From NCBI RefSeq assembly GCF_932526225.1, contig NC_064036.1, positions 13,695,181 through 13,759,180 on the forward strand: a DNA stretch of 64,000 nucleotides, written 5' to 3'. Under the pieces are notes generated by a model. The model was not told the origin of the DNA. It worked only from the letters and a program-made list of their open reading frames with translations, and did not search any database. Positions 53,501 to 64,000 of this stretch are shown piece after piece. This DNA is from Nematostella vectensis. Its lineage: Eukaryota; Cnidaria; Anthozoa; Actiniaria; Edwardsiidae. The position numbers and the translations under genes are program-made. Position 1 is the stretch's first letter. Each line of letters begins with the position of its first letter.

Positions 53501-55277
53501 GTTAATTGAGATCGCTTACAATATGAAGAAAAGTGTTCGTGTTTTTTTTTTCTAATTTCTATTATTATTAAAACCGGAAAGTACATCATCGCGCTTCGCG
53601 CAGCAAGACGGGTGTTCACAGTGTATTTCCGTATAATACACAAGCTTAACTGTTATCACAGTTTGTATTTATTAAGGATCTTAAAATAGCAAAATAAAGA
53701 CAACATATGTTTATACCGTGTTCGCGAATAGTCACATGATCAAACTGGCACTCAACTGGCTTTCTGAATCTCAACCATAGCACAAAACAAATACTGGAAC
53801 GTCCATTAAATAAAACAAAACGTAAATAGAATAAAAGAACGAGAGTTACGGCGTAAATCATCGCGGAAACTGAACAAGAGCAGTTACATGACTAACACAA
53901 ATACAAAAGTTCCTGTAATAAGAATAATAAGTTAGGTATTATCAACAGGACAATGCTCTACGTACCTTCGTCTCCAAATAAGTGAGGGACTGTGAGCCAG
54001 TCGAGCTGAGATCTTCCCTTTCTCCTAGCTCAAGTATGAAAGCAGATCACGGAAGATTTCAAGAAGCTTGATCAAAACTATTCCCGGTAAAAGCAACCAA
54101 TCCCTCGCGAGCCTCACATCGAGTAGTAATAAACAACCCACAGCTTGAGGTATCGGCACGGGAGGAAAGCTCGATACCTCACATTCAAGAAGCGGAGATC
54201 ATTTATCACCACCGATCACCGATGCAAAGTTTGTAGTGCGATACACAGGGTGTTTTTCGTGCCGCGAGTACTCGCCTGCAGGTACCTTTCGTCTTATTGT
54301 CGTTAGTCCCGTTCAAAGAATCAACATCCGAAGGAGGAGTATAGTCCAAACATAAGTGTTTAGTATCTCCTGCGCATGTGCAGCTCGGCGATGCGTGACG
54401 GGGTGTTTATATAGTTTATGTTCAATTCAACGTCAATAATTTATTAGGTCATCTCTTGGTTTAGAGCTTTTTATGCCATACGTGATATTAGGAGTACACG
54501 TAACGGCAAATGTACGCGTTGAGCACTTACAACGACTAAGAGCGGTGGCGCGACATCACACGACTCGCTATTCATGAGTGCGAGATGTGATGAAAACAGT
54601 CCTGTTGTTGATGCTATTAGCTTAAATTATTAGTTAGAAATGTTAAATGTCATGCACGCCGAGTAATAGATAATTAGAACGATTTAAGCTTTGTTTTGGT
54701 AATGACAAACCTTGAGAAAAATAAAGTTGTTGACCTTCGAACATCCAAGGATCAAAAAAGCTGAACAAATACAGCATCATCGAAATACGTTTTCCGTGTA
54801 TTTTTTATTCTGTTTATTTTTACAGTTGGCGATGCCCACAGACTAAAATGGTCTTCTCTATGATACTCAGACAAAGTATTTGCTATTTCTATGAATGGAA
54901 CCCACACTCATATGAATAGTGCCAACACTCACAGGAAAATAAAGGTCATTTCTCGTTATCCATGACATAAAAAATGACCTGTGGATGGTTTCGGTTTTCA
55001 ACGATTTATCAAGATTATGGAGTCGAGGTGGTAGACGGAACTTAGTACAAACCGCAGCCAAAACAAAAATGGAAACAAATCGCTCCATCTCCAGCCTGCC
55101 TTATTCTTCAATATTCAAAGTGGGCTGGCTGTGTCTTAATTGGAACCGTATATCCACACTGTGACGTAAGCTAGCTCGCCACACATCCACCGCAAAATAG
55201 ACAAAGTGAAATGGATTTAAGTGCCATCCTAACGCTATTTACAAATACAATTCTTTCTCAAGAAATAGATAATAATA
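50542..55277. other. Long intergenic stretch between the GPCR genes
   Basis: About 4.7 kb with simple repeats (GTTGTT at 50717-50737, ATTGT at 50957-50995) but no supported gene. Frames at 52824-53337 and 53646-53861 are AT-rich chance frames. Confidence 0.4.
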
Positions 55278-55496
55278 AGGGAGTGTTCATTAATTCGAAG
55301 GGGGGAGGGAAGATTTTTAATCAAGACACCTTAAAATTTCAGAGCCCCTCTTTCATTGTAAACATTTTTTTCGGTGCCCCGCTTTATAGAACCCCAAAAT
55401 TTTCTTTCTTTTCCCCGTAGAGGACCTTTTTTTTTCGGAGACCCCCCCAATATCTCCCCCCTCCCCCACCCTCGGTGTATCTAATGAACACTCCCT
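55278..55496. mobile_element. MITE with AGGGAGTGTTCATTA ends
   Basis: AGGGAGTGTTCATTA at 55278 is inverted at 55482-55496, six bases before the stop codon of GPCR 2. The same end sequence occurs singly at about 30169 in intron 1 of the DPYS/CRMP gene. Confidence 0.75.
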
Positions 55497-55501
55497 AAAA
55501 A

Positions 55502-56458
55502 TCACAAACTTGTTTCGTGAACACGCTTGAAAATCCTCCTGAAAATAAGCTTGACGGCCGCGCGGAACTCTGGTAGTTTAAGCGAGTATATAATTGGATT
55601 GATAAAACTGTTGCTATAGTGAAGCAGTTTAGTAAAGTATATGACGTCACTTGACACGTGACGTATTAGTGATTCCTGAAAATTGACAATAATATTCATC
55701 GTGTGGAAGGGTAACCACGTGACTACAAAGACAAGGGTGACGATAGCGAGGGCCATAGAGAGGTTGCGCTCATGGACTTGACCGCCGACCAATCGCTGGC
55801 TCGCCTTGCGTACCCAGCACTTCATCTTGATCCACACTGCGGTGTAGCTGACGCATATGATGACAACAGACAGGAAGGAGAGCACAGTCTGCGAGTACAC
55901 GAAGATATCCTCGCGGAGGAGGCCGCCCACGTACGTCAGCAGGAACACACACGCGAGAACACACGCGAGACTCCACGAGGTCGTGACCAGCAGGAAGTAG
56001 AAGCGCTTGCGCAGTGCGCGATGCTCGAGAGGCCAAATAACGGCATGCACGTGTTCTAGCGAGATGGTGGCGAGTGTAAACATGGACGCGAAACCTGTGA
56101 ATATATCTAAGGCGCGGTAGCAGGTAGAAAACAGCCGCTGGTCCGACACGCTCGCCAACGCGTTCCCGGACGGATAAATCAAAAACACGAACATGGGTAA
56201 GGCTACTGCGCCCACGAGCATGTCGGCGGCGCTAAGGCTGATCAGGAACAATCTTCGGGCTTTGTGCGCAAATTTAGCGTGAGTGAGGGCTGCCACCACA
56301 ATGCTGTTCCCAATTATCGTAACTATGGCAACTACGATGTACGCCACGCACCAAGCAGTGGTATCCATGGAAACCAGTGATGTCTGCGTAGGTCCGGGTG
56401 ATTCTGACAAGTTTACTGTCCGGGGTAGGGTGTGGCTTTTACCAGGCGAGTCGGTCAT
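55502..56458 (-). CDS. Class A G-protein-coupled receptor 2
   Basis: This is an intronless 318-aa receptor. Landmarks are N51 (GNS, TM1), D79 in SLSAADMLVG (TM2), TWLPF (247-251, TM6) and NPIIY (287-291, TM7). It shares long blocks with GPCR 1, such as (D/V)(I/F)TGFAS(M/I)F and YFTKLLHYSNSFINPIIY. The DRY position reads E135-H136-V137, so the conserved TM3 Arg is His. A Cys (C113) is present at the start of TM3, unlike GPCR 1. The second outer loop is short. The lack of Arg may mean weak, biased or lost G-protein coupling; the rest of the frame is intact. The ligand is unknown. Confidence 0.9.
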   Translation of the reverse strand: MTDSPGKSHTLPRTVNLSESPGPTQTSLVSMDTTAWCVAYIVVAIVTIIGNSIVVAALTHAKFAHKARRLFLISLSAADMLVGAVALPMFVFLIYPSGNALASVSDQRLFSTCYRALDIFTGFASMFTLATISLEHVHAVIWPLEHRALRKRFYFLLVTTSWSLACVLACVFLLTYVGGLLREDIFVYSQTVLSFLSVVIICVSYTAVWIKMKCWVRKASQRLVGGQVHERNLSMALAIVTLVFVVTWLPFHTMNIIVNFQESLIRHVSSDVIYFTKLLHYSNSFINPIIYSLKLPEFRAAVKLIFRRIFKRVHETSL

Positions 56459-56545
56459 TTGGCTTGAATAAAAAAAAGTTATTTTATGTTGTTATCAAGC
56501 CTGAGTTATAAATGCTGGCCAAAAACGAGCCAAAAATATTCTTAT

Positions 56546-57165
56546 GGTCAGGGGGAGGGAAGGTACTCTTATGGTTAGGGGAGAGGGGAGGGATTCTTAT
56601 GGTCCGTGGAGGGGGCATTTTTATGGTCAGGGGGGAGGTGGTATTCCTATGGTCAGGGGGAGAGGGGAGGTATTCTTATGGTTAGGGTAGAGGGGAGGTA
56701 TTCTTATGGTCCGTGGAGGGGGCATTTCTATGGTCAGGGGGGAGGGGAAGTATTCTTATGGTTAGGGTAGAGGGGAGGTATTCTTATGGTACGTGGAGGG
56801 GGCATTGCTATGGTCAGGGGGAAGAGGGTATTCCTATGGTCAGGGGGAGTGGGTATTCCTATGGTCAGGGGGGAGGGGAGGTATTCTTATGCTCAGGGGG
56901 GAGGGGGTATTCCTATGCTCAGGGGGGAGGGGGTATTCCTATGCTCAGGGGGGAGTGGGTATTCCTATGCTCAGGGGGGAGTGGGTATTCCTATGCTCAG
57001 GGGGGAGTGGGTATTCCTATGCTCAGGGGGGAGGTGGTATTCTTATGCTCAGGGGGGAGTGGGTATTCCTATGGTCAGGGGGGAGGTGAGGTATTCCTAT
57101 GCTCAGGGGGGAGGGGGTATTCCTATGGTCGTGGGAGAAGAGGTATTCTTATGGTCTGGAAGGCA
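56546..57165. repeat. 26-bp G-rich minisatellite
   Basis: About 22 units of the type TATGCTCAGGGGGGAGTGGG plus TATTCC, with early units more varied (TATGGTCAGGGGGGAGGGG). All three plus-strand frames are open over much of the array because the unit holds no stop. The runs of five or six G's could form quadruplexes. It starts about 90 bp upstream of the GPCR 2 start codon. Confidence 0.9.
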
Positions 57166-59050
57166 CTCCTATCCGTATCCAACCGTATTTTGGAAGCCGT
57201 CGCTTAACTCCTGACTCGGCCAATTTCTTTTTTATAAACATATTCTGGAGGTACATCCCTATAGTTATTAAGCTGTGGTGTTGTGGAAACTTGATATTGA
57301 CTTCTGGTGGTGTGTGGCTTGTAAGATAGATTTTGATTCAAGAATGGACTGTTGTCTTATTTGCAGTGATGTTATCGCCTTTGATCAGTGAAGCAGTGTC
57401 GATAGGGGAGGCTTAAAGCTGATCTTAAAGGGATTACCCATCATACTGTATTGGTGCAGACTCATTTAGTGGCATCCCCAGTGGCATCACGATTAGAGAG
57501 TGATTTATCATAAAGTAGTCAATCATCAACAAGGACTAGCATGCTGGTGTCTTTTAGGAATCAATAGCCTTTTTGGCATTTTCCAGTAAATAAGAAAATT
57601 TTCCAGTAAATAAGAAAGTACGGTGTGAAAATGTAACATTAAAGTAGAACAGCAACGACGACAATAGGAAAGACGTCAATAACAGCAACAACAATTACAA
57701 ACAAAAACAGCAAAACAAAGACAATTATAGCTAATTGTATCAAAATAATGAAACTAAACGAATAAGCTACCGCAACAGCAACAACAAACAAAAATGAAAA
57801 ACAGTTGTAAAACAGCAACTCTAATAAAACACTAAACGACACTGCAAGCAACAAAGCAGTATTCAGCCCACAAATCCGAATCTGCGAATAGAAGTTCGGT
57901 GTAAGGCCAACATGACAGTTGACCGCACCCTGCCCTCACTTCCTCTAGGGTTTGATCACATTGTTCGGCATAGAGAAAACCTAATGATCGGATGCCTCGC
58001 ATAAAAACCCGTGGGTGTTCGTACAGCCGCGCGTATTTTGAGTACTCGCTGTCCGTATTTTAGGGCCCGTGCCCATATGCTAACCATCACTCTGCCATCA
58101 AATATACAAATGCCCAGCCCCCATTAACTGTTGCAAGTGCTTACCATTCAGTGACCCTTCACTCCCGAGACATATGTACGCGGGTGTCGCTACCAGGGGG
58201 CTAATGACAAACACGAAGCCACACCATGTTAGCGAAATTATAAATAATTATGTACATAGTCTTTCCAGGTCCACATGTTAGGCAGTTAACTGTTGTTCTC
58301 TACTAGAAGAAAAAGGCGTCTTTTGGCTAGCATATCACGATAAAATCATTCAATTCGTATTATTAGTGCGGGACAAAATTCTCATTCGTTTGATGCCAGT
58401 TGGATTAGATTCAGACAGATTTCACTATTAGTGGATCGTTCCCATTGATCTAACGGATCTAATTGTGTGGAAGGCATTTAGAATCTTCTCGTAAATTATA
58501 TTGCAGAATAAGCGGGGATTATCCAGCATACTTACAATCGATTTTCAGCACAAAAAGAGGCTAATTGTCAGCTTCTGTAATGCGGTTAGCCGTGACTGGA
58601 CGATAACAAGAAATACAAGTAAACGTACAATCAGATAAAGCAGATCAGGTTATTAACTCTCACACCTCTCTACAAACCCGCTGCCAAGAGAAAAACAAAG
58701 TATCTTGAATAGATAAATAATAACGTTTGTCAGCTCGCCAGAAATAGAACCGAACGGGTCCAAATCATTCCATGCGTACTAAACACTTTAGAGCCAATCA
58801 GAATGCATATTAAAAGACAATTTTTGTGTCTCGAGGGATCTCCTGATGGGGTACGTTACCGCAGTAATACGATTTGATTGATGGCATAGTCATTTCAGTT
58901 ATTTTTCGTTATTTGATTAATCTGAACGACCAACTACATCACGCAAGCACCGAAATCGAGAATAGCATTCGTTCGAGGCTGGTTATCCCATATTGACATT
59001 GCTATAGATGTACAGCAAATACACGAGGGGCCGGATACAATGAGCCTGGA
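57166..59050. other. Intergenic DNA
   Basis: A stretch of A/C-rich degenerate ACAACA repeats lies at 57640-57860. No gene is supported. Confidence 0.4.
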
Positions 59051-59091
59051 TGACAGCCGAACTTTACACCGGGGCTAAAGTTCGGCTGTCA
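59051..59091. other. Perfect 16-bp-stem hairpin
   Basis: TGACAGCCGAACTTTA (59051-59066) and TAAAGTTCGGCTGTCA (59076-59091) are perfectly complementary around a 9-nt loop. The stem is too short for a canonical pre-miRNA; it may be a small fold-back insertion. Confidence 0.7.
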
Positions 59092-60290
59092 ACGCAGCCT
59101 TAACATCTTTTTTTTTATCTCTGTCAGCTACCATAAATAAATCATAAATTTATTTTAATGACCAGATAACTGACTTTTGACACGAACAAACACAATTATC
59201 TTGAAAACATCTCGAACATACTTAAATTATATGACATCAAGTATTTAAAATGATTTATCTTACTCTTTTCTATGCATGAATTTAATATAAATGACTAAAT
59301 ACCTCTGTGATTATCGGATTGGTGGTACAAAAACATACAAAAATGCCAACAGTGACGTCACATTATTTAAAAGCATGTTTTCTGAGTCTTGCAAGCAAAC
59401 ATGCTAACAACAACCACAAATGCGTTATAGCAATGATGATTAACCCTATTCAGACTGAGCTATTTTGAGCTCTCTGTGACTGGGGGGGGGGGGGGGGGCT
59501 AAAAAGGCCTTCCCTCCGTATTTCATGGACCGCTTTGGCTATGACCATCAAACTTACAGACAACAATCACCAACATGCAAAAAATCGTCACGGCCTATTT
59601 TGGGTGTGGTCGAATCAATTATGACGTCACAATGACGTCATAAATACATTTTTAGCTATTCCTTTAAATATTGCCTAAATTATTGGGTTGAAATCATTTT
59701 ACATCATTTAGATATGTCAAAATCAGCCTTTTAACGGCTTTACAATGTAAAAAGGCCATAAAAACGTTTATAATCATTTTTTTTGGGAAGAATTTACGCC
59801 ATCTTGGGTCCGCCATCTTGGATCCTTATAATTTTTGCAAAAGAAGAAAAAAACTGTAATTATTCCAAAAAATAGTATTAGCATGCATTACTATTCATAG
59901 TAACGATAAATGCACAATATTAGCTTTTAAAGTGTAATCTAGTAGTCTAGTGAAATTTTAAACAACATGAGAGAGCAAAATTTACCCACCCCTCCCCCAA
60001 AATATCCGAGGTAAAAAATTCTAGCGCTGTTGTCAAACTTGTCATCTAAACAAACTTATAAAGTCGAAAGAGGCATCTAAATCTGAGAAACAGGGCCAAA
60101 ATATAAAAAATTCACTACTTTTTAGTTTTTGGGAAACCTATGTGTGAAAAAAACGGTTGCCAGACTGAATAGAGTTGATGATAGTAAGCTAAGGGCGAAT
60201 AAAGGAGGGAATATTGGGGAAACTAAACACGACGGGTCTATGCAACCTCGTCCCAGGGTCTTCTGGGTAATTTTCAATATGGTGTCTAGC
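59092..60290. other. Repeat-like intergenic DNA
   Basis: The stretch includes a G-run (59483-59498), paired CRE palindromes TGACGTCA at 59622-59629 and 59633-59640, and GCCATCTTGG words near 59798-59820, all typical of old transposon sequence. No gene is seen. Confidence 0.4.
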
Positions 60291-60291
60291 T

Positions 60292-60410
60292 TAACTTCGT
60301 TCCCTGGGCCCTCTCCCTTTCCTGTCTTATGCGCATCCCGTCTGCGCATAGTTCTTTGTAAGTTAGAATGGAGCTAGCTATGAAAGGGAGAGGGCCCTGG
60401 GAACGAGGTT
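60292..60410. mobile_element. Short MITE or fold-back
   Basis: CGTTCCCTGGGCCCTCTCCC (60298-60317) pairs with GGGAGAGGGCCCTGGGAACG (60386-60405), a nearly perfect inverted repeat around about 70 bp. The two frames at 60122-60377 are produced by it. Confidence 0.7.
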
Positions 60411-62450
60411 GGCGTCTAGCTGACGAAGACCGCCGGAGACCTGTTCATTTCCATATGTAGACCGTCTAGAGTATTTACCAGATCTTATGGCCGACAGAAA
60501 TGAATTACGCCTGGTGACATGAGAGGAATGGAATCTTACATAAAACGGCAGTTATTATCGCTGTTTTGTTATCATTATCATCATCAAAAGGGGCCGATAT
60601 TCTTACAGCGAGGTGTTGCTACACGCGGTACCATTCCCGCGAGCAAGAGACAATTCTAACTATGTCTTTTTTCTTATTATCTTGCAGTTGACATATAATA
60701 TTATTAGTGGCACTGTTTCTATGACAACAATATATGACATCTTTGACGTCATTGTTGGCATGGTACCTTTAATATAGCATAAGTTTGCGAATGGACTTTT
60801 AATTAAAGTAATAATTTTTAAAAATATATTCCAAAAATAGTACTGATATGGGTAATCGAAAACAAAAAAAGTAGAGCTAATTGCCCGAGGATCGAACCTC
60901 CTCAGGTCAGAAGAAACGAGAAAATAAAATAGACCATACTTCCTGACATACGCTTAAGGAGATTAGATACAGTATCCCGAATGCCCAGCCATCCTGTCAA
61001 TCACAACTCGTATCTTCTGCTAAGGGATCGGATCATCAAACTATTTGGCCATGCCATGTAGCTAGGGATGAACTTTATGAAAATGTAACATTTTTTTACA
61101 TTGCTGTTCCTATGGTAACGGAAAGGTGAACCCGTTAAATTCCCTATTCGCGAAGTGCTGTTCGCTACACTGAAATTTTAACAAATAAGCTATAGGATAT
61201 TGTACATCAGACCTTGGTCGACACTTAGAGGAAGTTTTATTAAAATCTATAAGAGGAATTCTGAGATGTTGGCGTTTCTTATTTTCAGTCACTCTGTTAT
61301 TTACCTACTTTAAAATTCGCCAATGAAAAAAACCCCATATGCAAGCAAGGATTTCTATACCATTGTTATTTGGCTACCTCTTATTTCTAATAGCCTACCA
61401 GAAATGAAAACAATGTTGATCGTAAGTTTTAGGGGCCATTCCTAGGACTATTTAATGCTTTCAAAATGAAGAAATTGAACTTTTTTGCTTTTCTAGCCGC
61501 CACGTAAAATTTCGCCGATTAATTTTTTCGTTGTCCCGGGGGGACTCTCCAGAAAAGTAGACGGGAGTGCTCGACCTTTCTTTTAGGGTATAACATTCTT
61601 ACCAAATGCTGTATTTTAAAGGGTGTTTTAGGATTTTTTTTCGATCCTGGTACCTTTTAGGGTGTATCACGCTAAATGATGGCCCAATCGCACGAAACGT
61701 GTTTTACAATAAACATGTCAACTGATCGGTTGATACTTCCGACTTTATTGTCGGTAACATAACAATACAGGATCCGTCAGCCATTTAAAACGAGCATTGT
61801 TTTTTTAAGCTCTCAGGGTTAAAAATTCCTTCGACCACACCCAATGTGCCTGAGGTACCCGCGCATCAATGGGGAGGCAATAGCCAGGACCCCAGTCCTG
61901 TATTCCCAGCCCGGTTACGCCACGCACAGCTTGCTGATATGTAGACTGTAAAATATGGAGGTCTTTTTCATGCTTGTGTCTCTAGGGAATTAGCCTGTTG
62001 TTATAGTAGTGTGGTAATTTCGTCATCATGCACAGAACGCTGCGACCTCGGCATAATAATATATTGCCGCCTTTAGCCTTGTTCTCCTGTGTTCAGTCGC
62101 GCACGTACATATCTTTCGTGCTCAGAAACAAGAAAAGTAAAATGAACTATGCTGAAATGTGCGCGATCTAAAAATGGTTCAAGTTCTCATTTTAGAAAAA
62201 AGTGGAATATTTAGGCGTTCATATTCTTACATTTCAATCGGGGGGGGGGGGTAGAAAATTGAAAATTGGAAATAATGAGATAGAGACCCGGAGAAAATGA
62301 ATTTTAAAGTTAACCAAAACAATACAGAAATATGCAAGAATACAGAATATAGAGGAAGTCAAAGATTTTATTTATCTTTGATCAAAGGGTGGAATTAATT
62401 ACATCACTTGCAGTGTAGGCTTTCACAGGCGAGGGGGGGTGGGGGGGTAT
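60411..62450. other. Intergenic DNA
   Basis: No gene found. The sequence is AT-rich with scattered G-runs (62240-62250). Confidence 0.4.
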
Positions 62451-62451
62451 T

Positions 62452-62848
62452 CCATATCAAACATATTCCCCACATATAGTGTCCTTCGTATGCATTGCCT
62501 TATATGGGCATTGATGCCCATATTTAGAAGAGCTAAAGTTTTCCCGCTCCCGGATCTCCACAAAACATGGTAAAAAATGCTGATTCCTGTCAATTTGAGA
62601 CTTGCGGTCAAAATTGTTAAAAAAACTTGATCGCCTGGTCAAATCTTTTTCCATATCAAACATATTCCCCACGGATAGTGTCCTTCGTTTGCATTGCCTT
62701 ACATGGACATTGATGCCCATATTTAGGAGAGCTAAAGTTTTTCCGCTCCCTGCTCTCCAGAAAATATGATGAAAAATGCTGATTCCTGTCAATCTGAAAC
62801 GCGCTGTAAGAATTTGTCAAAAAATCCCTGATCGCTTGGTCAAATTTT
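62452..62848. repeat. 199-bp tandem duplication
   Basis: CCATATCAAACATATTCCCC starts at 62452 and again at 62651, and the two units match with about 10-15% differences up to TGGTCAAAT. Minus-strand frames over this block only reflect the repeat. Confidence 0.8.
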
Positions 62849-62860
62849 TATCGCACTCAT

Positions 62861-63022
62861 CTTGAAAAGACCTTAGACCCAGGCCTCCAAGAAATTGACC
62901 GAGCGGGTTTGAAGGTCACCCAAATATTGATATGTCACTGATCTTGAAAAGCCCTTAGACCCAGGCCTCCAAGAGTTCGGCTGAGTGGGTATGAAGGTCA
63001 CCCAAATATTGATATGGTCATG
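62861..63022. repeat. 82-bp tandem duplication
   Basis: CTTGAAAAGACCTTAGACCC at 62861 recurs at 62943 (CTTGAAAAGCCCTTAGACCC), each followed by GGCCTCCAAGA and GAAGGTCACCCAAATATTGA. Confidence 0.8.
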
Positions 63023-63032
63023 CGAACTCAAA

Positions 63033-63440
63033 CTGTATCTTAAGAAAAACAAGCTAAGACTTGACAAGACCCTAGTGATACCTTTCTTGCTCTATGGATG
63101 CGAGAAATTGAAGATGAACATGGCATACTTCGTTTCTGATGTCCTGGTAAGGTCAAAGCATCTGCTGGAAAGAGGTGGGATGAAGACACTAAGCGAAGAT
63201 GATTGGCAATGTCCTGAGGCAAGATGGGGAAATTGACACCAGCGTAACACTGACGTGGGTACCCGAGGGAGAGGAAGACCAAGTACGACGGAGAGGATGA
63301 CGATGTAAATAGAGAGAGGGGAGAAGTGGCTGGGACTCTTGGTTGGAGGGGCGAGCTATTTCAAAAAATAGGAGGTAATGGAGAAGTTCTCTGAAGGCCC
63401 CATGTGCCACAACGTAGGGGGACTGGACACGTGACAGACA
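63033..63440 (+). mobile_element. LINE reverse-transcriptase relic (3' end)
   Basis: The plus strand codes LRLDKTLVIPFLLYGCE at about 63052-63102, the well-known C-terminal RT motif of CR1/jockey-type LINEs ('LYGCE'). Further on, in other frames, are TWVPEGE and GRGRPSTTE, matching the usual GRP-KTTW tail. Frameshifts and stops show a degraded, truncated copy. Confidence 0.65.
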
Positions 63441-64000
63441 TTCGTAAGCTTTCTCGGTCATTTATTTTGTTATTAGATTAGTATTAAATCTTACTATGCT
63501 GCTATGTATGGTCAAACCCCAACCACATTCACAGCAAAAGAGTTAAGTCACCCGATAAAATAAAATTCTAGTTGGTTTTGATTATGTGATTGTTAAAGTC
63601 TGCCAGGCGCAAATGACATAACGGTGCCTCTACATCTACTCTATATAGGGCCTGTTTTTTTTTAAACGTGAGTCTAGAATTTCGTGGCATACGACTGTTT
63701 ATTGTTGTTGAGATGTATTTCTTGAGCTCCCCTATATATCTTCGCATTCCGTTTTTATAAGTATTCAGTGTTATATGCCTTGGATTTAAGTGACTTGCTC
63801 TTAATCCTCTCAGTACATGTTCTACGTGCTGTCGCTACTACGTATACATACTTACATACATTTTATTCATTTTACTTACATTTTATTCATTTCACCTTAA
63901 AGTCCTCAGTCCTTTGAAGCACTCGAGTTAAGTTCTTAAAGTACTTTTAAATTAAAATACTTCACAAGTTCTCAATACTTTGAAGCACTCAATACATTAG
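63441..64000. other. Non-coding DNA to window edge
   Basis: The end contains short direct repeats (CTTACATTTTATTCATTT; CTTTGAAGCACTC twice near 63914 and 63979). No gene is seen. Confidence 0.4.

Noticed and set aside
56713-57214. Three overlapping plus-strand frames rich in Gly/Tyr/Ser
   Set aside because: They are the three readings of the 26-bp minisatellite, without start context or splice support.
60880-60910. tRNA-like T arm on the minus strand (GAGGAGGTTCGATCCTC)
   Set aside because: No matching acceptor stem, D arm or anticodon arm is found upstream; at most a tRNA-derived repeat end.

Overview
The window looks like genomic DNA of a cnidarian, most likely a sea anemone close to Nematostella. 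This is an inference from the gene content, compact intron-rich genes, AT-rich intergenic DNA and many MITE-like inverted-repeat insertions; no single marker proves the species. Host genes here are an ankyrin-repeat gene cut by the left edge (1-363, -), a coiled-coil membrane protein gene (about 22128-25234, -), a 19-coding-exon dihydropyrimidinase/CRMP-type gene (28069-36925, +), a second, tail-anchored coiled-coil gene (38566-39839, +) and two intronless class A GPCR genes (44695-45753 and 55502-56458, both -).

From about 5.8 to 21.4 kb lies a GC-richer, gene-dense block that is foreign in style: a virus-like DNA transposon of the Polinton / polinton-like-virus type. It has a 107-bp terminal inverted repeat (12332-12438 and 21342-21448) that matches base for base. 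Between the repeats are a probable double jelly-roll major capsid protein, an A32-type packaging ATPase with lesions, a retrovirus-type integrase relic, the C-terminal part of an SF1 helicase joined to an HNH domain, and five anonymous proteins: two membrane-type proteins on the minus strand, a small tail-anchored one, a frameshifted capsid-accessory-like gene and a 492-aa protein. I see no DNA polymerase B and no protease. The left end of this element, with about 1.5 kb of flank, is present a second time directly upstream (5845-10740 against 10741-15717). The copies differ by scattered substitutions and indels, so this is a real segmental duplication or two haplotypes placed in tandem.

The 28-37 kb gene is the best-resolved host gene: 19 exons join in phase into 569 residues. 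It keeps all six metal ligands of dihydropyrimidinase (H67, H69, K159, H192, H248, D326) and also carries the C-terminal tail typical of neuronal CRMPs. A 47-bp minisatellite starts in its exon 18 and copies the splice donor several times, and exon 6 has a duplicated acceptor region.

The remainder is mostly AT-rich non-coding DNA with microsatellites, two large minisatellites (42.4-43.6 kb and 56.5-57.2 kb), several MITEs or fold-back elements, a few hairpins and a LINE relic near the right edge (about 63.0-63.4 kb). No rRNA, tRNA or CRISPR array was found.
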